8,570 nucleotides of DNA, from NCBI GenBank assembly GCA_023260735.1, contig JALQUL010000073.1:1-8570 (forward strand), in the 5' to 3' direction. A program made the position numbers and the translations under genes. The stretch comes from Limnohabitans sp. GTDB taxonomy: Bacteria > Pseudomonadota > Gammaproteobacteria > Burkholderiales > Burkholderiaceae_C. The notes under the pieces were generated by a model. It searched no databases, was not told the origin of the DNA, and worked only from the letters and a program-made list of their open reading frames with translations. Positions 6,104-8,570 of this stretch are shown here, one piece after another. Position 1 is the stretch's first letter. Each line of letters starts with the position of its first letter.

Positions 6104-6994
6104 ATGAATAACGAAGTCATTGTTACTTGTGCATTAACTGGTGCTGGCGATACAGTAGGTAAAAGCCCTCATATTCCAGTCACTCCAGCGCAAATTGCGG
6201 CTGCGGCAGTAGAAGCTGCACAGGCTGGTGCAACTGTAGTGCATTGCCATGTTCGCGACCCAGAAACCGGCAAATTTAGCCGTGATGTGAACTTGTACAA
6301 AGAAGTAGTTGACAGAATTCGTGATACCGGTGTTGATATGATTATCAACTTAACCGCTGGTATGGGTGGAGACCTAGATATTGGCCCTGGCGAAACTCCC
6401 TTCGATTTTGGCCCCAACTGCGATTTAGTAGGCCCGCTAGAGCGCCTCAAGCATGTAGAAGCACTTTTGCCCGATATCTGTACCCTCGATTGTGGCACAT
6501 TAAATTTTGGTGATAGCGACATGATTTACGTATCTACACCTAACGCCCTTCGTGCGGGCGCTAAACGCATCACTGAGCTCGGCGTAAAAGCAGAACTAGA
6601 AATTTTTGACACTGGTCATTTATGGTTTTCTAAACAAATGATTAAAGAAGGTTTATTAAAGGATCCGATTTTTCAATTGTGCTTAGGTATTCCTTGGGGT
6701 GCACCCGCCGACACCACCACCATGAAAGCGATGGTCGATAACATCCCAACTGGTTCTGTATGGGCTGGCTTTGGCATTGGTCGTGCACAAATGCCAATGG
6801 TGGCACAAGCCGTTTTATTGGGTGGCAATATTAGGGTGGGTCTTGAAGACAATATTTGGTTAGACAAAGGTGTCTTTGCCACCAACGGCTCTTTAGTCGA
6901 GCGTGCTGTAGGTCTTATCGAACGTATGGGTGCAAGAGCGTTAACGCCAGAAGAAGGCCGTGCCAAAATGGGCCTTACTAAACGTGTACGTTAA
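6104..6994 (+). CDS. cdhC: 3-dehydrocarnitine cleavage enzyme (BKACE/DUF849), CdhC
   Basis: Beta-keto acid cleavage enzyme, 296 aa, in the DUF849 TIM-barrel family. With acetyl-CoA it would split 3-dehydrocarnitine into betainyl-CoA and acetoacetate, the second step of aerobic carnitine breakdown in the cytoplasm. Visible hallmarks are the metal-binding HCHVRDPETG (H47, H49), IINLTAGMGGD at about 80-90, TLDCGTLNFGD at about 127-137, PWGAPADTTTM near 198-207, and the late VGLEDN whose E248 is the likely third metal ligand. The substrate assignment rests mainly on the neighbours: carnitine dehydrogenase and a thioesterase follow directly, the same set as the Pseudomonas cdh locus. Without them only the general BKACE call would be safe. 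It is the first gene of the operon, with a strong AAGGA 8 nt before the ATG. Confidence 0.93.
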   Translation: MNNEVIVTCALTGAGDTVGKSPHIPVTPAQIAAAAVEAAQAGATVVHCHVRDPETGKFSRDVNLYKEVVDRIRDTGVDMIINLTAGMGGDLDIGPGETPFDFGPNCDLVGPLERLKHVEALLPDICTLDCGTLNFGDSDMIYVSTPNALRAGAKRITELGVKAELEIFDTGHLWFSKQMIKEGLLKDPIFQLCLGIPWGAPADTTTMKAMVDNIPTGSVWAGFGIGRAQMPMVAQAVLLGGNIRVGLEDNIWLDKGVFATNGSLVERAVGLIERMGARALTPEEGRAKMGLTKRVR

Positions 6995-7028
6995 TTAGAT
7001 CTTTTTTAATCAATTTTTTCTTATCATC

Positions 7029-7994
7029 ATGAACCTTATTCAAGATATTCAAGTTTTTGCCGCCATTGGTAGCGGTGTGATTGGCAGTGGTTGGGTGGCT
7101 CGTGCTTTAGCACACGGCCTTGACGTAGTGGCATGGGATCCTGCCCCTGGAGCAGAACAACAATTGCGCTCTAGAGTCGCTAAAGCCTGGCCTGTTTTAG
7201 TTAGCAAAGGCGTGGCAGCAGGTGCTAGCCTCGATCGTTTACGCTTTGCAAGCACTGTTGAAGAATGTGTCAAAGATGCTGACTTCATTCAAGAAAGTGC
7301 CCCAGAACGTCTTGAACTGAAAATTGAACTTCATGAAAAAATTGGCAAAGCAGCCAAACCCAACGCTATTATTGGCTCCTCTACTTCTGGCCTGCTCCCT
7401 TCTGATTTTTACGCCAAATGCGCTCACCCAGAACGCTGCGTAGTGGGCCACCCTTTTAACCCTGTTTATTTATTACCTCTGGTTGAAGTGGTGGGTGGTC
7501 AACATACTGCCCCAGAAACTATTCAAGCGGCCATTGGCATTTATAAAAAACTCAGCATGAAACCACTGCACGTACGCAAAGAAGTACCAGGCTTTATTGC
7601 CGACCGCTTACTTGAAGCCATGTGGCGTGAGTCACTTCATTTAGTCAATGACGGAGTCGCTACTACCGGTGAAATTGATGATGCCATCAGATATGGTGCT
7701 GGTATGCGCTGGTCATTTATGGGCAGTTTCTTAATTTATACCTTGGCCGGTGGCGACGCTGGTATGCGACATTTTATGGCGCAGTTTGGACCAGCCTTAA
7801 AACTCCCATGGACCAAATTAGAAGCACCTGAATTAACCGATGGTTTAATTGATGCAATTGTGGATGGCAGTGCCGAGCAACTAGGCAGTCATAGTATTGC
7901 CGATCTAGAGCGTTATCGTGATGACTGCTTAATAGCAGTTCAAGAAGCGATTGCTGCCACTAAACGTAAACACGGAATTTCTGAAGATGAATAA
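7029..7994 (+). CDS. cdhA: L-carnitine 3-dehydrogenase, CdhA
   Basis: Cytoplasmic NAD-dependent dehydrogenase oxidising L-carnitine to 3-dehydrocarnitine, the entry step of this pathway. At 321 aa it equals the single-domain Pseudomonas type; in some rhizobia the protein is longer because a thioesterase is fused on. The Rossmann motif GSGVIG is at 14-19, with D37 at the end of beta-2 favouring NAD. The 3-hydroxyacyl-CoA-dehydrogenase-like active site follows: SSTSGLLPS (about 117-125), HPFNPVYLLPLVEVVGG with catalytic H141 and E153, then the C-terminal helical domain with VPGFIADRLLEAMWRE and GAGMRWSFMGSF. The ATG at 7029 is the only usable start after an in-frame stop at 6996, yet no ribosome site precedes it. 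It begins 34 nt after cdhC and overlaps the next gene by 8 nt. Confidence 0.95.
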   Translation: MNLIQDIQVFAAIGSGVIGSGWVARALAHGLDVVAWDPAPGAEQQLRSRVAKAWPVLVSKGVAAGASLDRLRFASTVEECVKDADFIQESAPERLELKIELHEKIGKAAKPNAIIGSSTSGLLPSDFYAKCAHPERCVVGHPFNPVYLLPLVEVVGGQHTAPETIQAAIGIYKKLSMKPLHVRKEVPGFIADRLLEAMWRESLHLVNDGVATTGEIDDAIRYGAGMRWSFMGSFLIYTLAGGDAGMRHFMAQFGPALKLPWTKLEAPELTDGLIDAIVDGSAEQLGSHSIADLERYRDDCLIAVQEAIAATKRKHGISEDE

Positions 7995-8487
7995 AATTGG
8001 CCAGTTCAAAGACGGCTTGTTTTGCACTTGGAGTGGACCTATAAGTTCAGAATGGGTGGACTATAACGGCCACCTCAGAGATGCCTTTTATATGCTGATT
8101 TTTTCCTACGCCTCTGATGGTTTTATGGATTTGATTGGCTTAGACGAAGCGGGACGAAATGCTAGCCAGCGTACCATCTACACCCTTGAAACACATCTTA
8201 ATTATTTATTAGAAGTGAAACAAGGTGGGCAATATGCTGTCATGTCACAAATTCTAGCGACCGATAGCAAAAGGGTTCGATTGTTTCACAACCTTATCAA
8301 TCTAGAGACGGGTGTGAACCACGCCACTAATGAACAGGCCCTTATGCATATTGATCAAACCGGTCCTAAAGCAGCTGTTTTTAACCCCGATGTGGCGCAA
8401 AAATTAGCTGATTTAGCATTGCCACAAAACAATATGTCTTGGCCTGAAAATGCCGGCCGTGCCATTACTTTTGGCTCAAAAAAATAA
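7987..8487 (+). CDS. cdhB: Betainyl-CoA thioesterase, CdhB
   Basis: Hot-dog-fold acyl-CoA thioesterase of 166 aa, expected to hydrolyse betainyl-CoA to glycine betaine and CoA, the last step of the module. The 4HBT-type active-site segment WVDYNGHLRDAFYM lies at about 23-36, with D25 as the likely catalytic acid, followed by the long helix. The central strand segment TLETHLNYLLEVKQGG (about 66-81) and RLFHNLINLETG are also typical. The start is the ATG at 7987, which overlaps the end of cdhA by 8 nt and has GGAA nine bases upstream, suggesting translational coupling. An upstream TTG at 7951 would extend the protein far into cdhA and is not chosen. The hot-dog family call is strong; the betainyl-CoA substrate comes from the operon context. 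Confidence 0.9.
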   Translation: MNKIGQFKDGLFCTWSGPISSEWVDYNGHLRDAFYMLIFSYASDGFMDLIGLDEAGRNASQRTIYTLETHLNYLLEVKQGGQYAVMSQILATDSKRVRLFHNLINLETGVNHATNEQALMHIDQTGPKAAVFNPDVAQKLADLALPQNNMSWPENAGRAITFGSKK

Positions 8488-8513
8488 CTCCATCAATGAG
8501 GTTAAATTAAGTT

Positions 8514-8570
8514 ATGTCTCAACACCGTTTAACCACCCCACTTGAGGGGGTTCCTGCTTCCATTTGGGAC
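8514..8570 (+). CDS. Start of an unidentified gene, cut by the window edge
   Basis: An open frame begins with ATG at 8514, 26 nt after cdhB on the same strand, and is still open after 19 codons (MSQHRLTTPLEGVPASIWD). A GAGG site at 8498-8501 lies 12 nt upstream, a rather long spacing. Its place makes it a likely fourth member of the carnitine operon. There is no signal peptide or membrane segment in what is visible. I do not recognise the fragment. In Pseudomonas an acylcarnitine hydrolase follows the cdh genes, but nothing seen here supports that or any other identity. Confidence 0.6.
   Translation, partial: MSQHRLTTPLEGVPASIWD

Noticed and set aside
6169..6966. Two minus-strand open frames (6169-6522 and 6673-6966) opposite cdhC
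   Set aside because: Both are antisense to a clear enzyme gene, have Ser/Pro/Ala-rich shadow-like composition and show no domain.
7001..7019. T-runs between cdhC and cdhA as a terminator
   Set aside because: There is no G-C stem before them, and the genes are clearly one pathway in one operon.
7049..7451. Two minus-strand open frames opposite cdhA
   Set aside because: Antisense to a well-supported gene, without domain or ribosome-site support.
7951..7986. Upstream TTG start for cdhB giving 178 aa
   Set aside because: It would extend 12 codons into cdhA with a rare start, while ATG 7987 has a good ribosome site and fits the family N-terminus.

Overview
The window looks like ordinary chromosomal DNA from a low- to moderate-GC proteobacterium. 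A gammaproteobacterium is the most likely source, because the carnitine genes closely resemble the Pseudomonas-type cdhA/cdhB/cdhC set. The species cannot be fixed from this sequence. I see no mobile element, CRISPR array, rRNA or tRNA.

The left two thirds (1-5806) is all on the minus strand. In transcription order it holds a HI0933-like/PP_4765-type flavoprotein (5806-4484), nagA (4431-3286), a very AT-rich 532-bp gene-free stretch (2754-3285), and a CUT1-family sugar ABC importer. The importer consists of a periplasmic binding protein (2753-1503), a MalF-type permease (1329-415) and a MalG-type permease that runs off the left edge (404-1). No importer ATPase is visible; it would be expected beyond position 1 or elsewhere in the genome. 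The 173-nt gap between the binding protein and the first permease can form two strong RNA hairpins on the coding strand. These probably set the binding protein/permease expression ratio.

The right third (6104-8570) is on the plus strand and is a carnitine catabolism operon. CdhC is a BKACE/DUF849 dehydrocarnitine-cleaving enzyme, CdhA is L-carnitine dehydrogenase and CdhB is a hot-dog betainyl-CoA thioesterase. Together they would oxidise L-carnitine to 3-dehydrocarnitine, transfer the betaine part to CoA with release of acetoacetate, and hydrolyse betainyl-CoA to glycine betaine. A further gene starts at 8514 and is cut by the right edge after 19 codons; I do not recognise it.

The two halves diverge from a 297-bp intergenic region (5807-6103). 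It carries a good sigma70-like promoter for the cdh operon with an inverted repeat in its spacer, a perfect 15-bp palindrome (5925-5939), and a 17-bp imperfect direct repeat whose copies lie 150 bp apart. These are the best candidate regulatory sites. No regulator gene is in the window. I found no convincing undescribed system: the interesting points are regulatory structures and one unidentified operon member.
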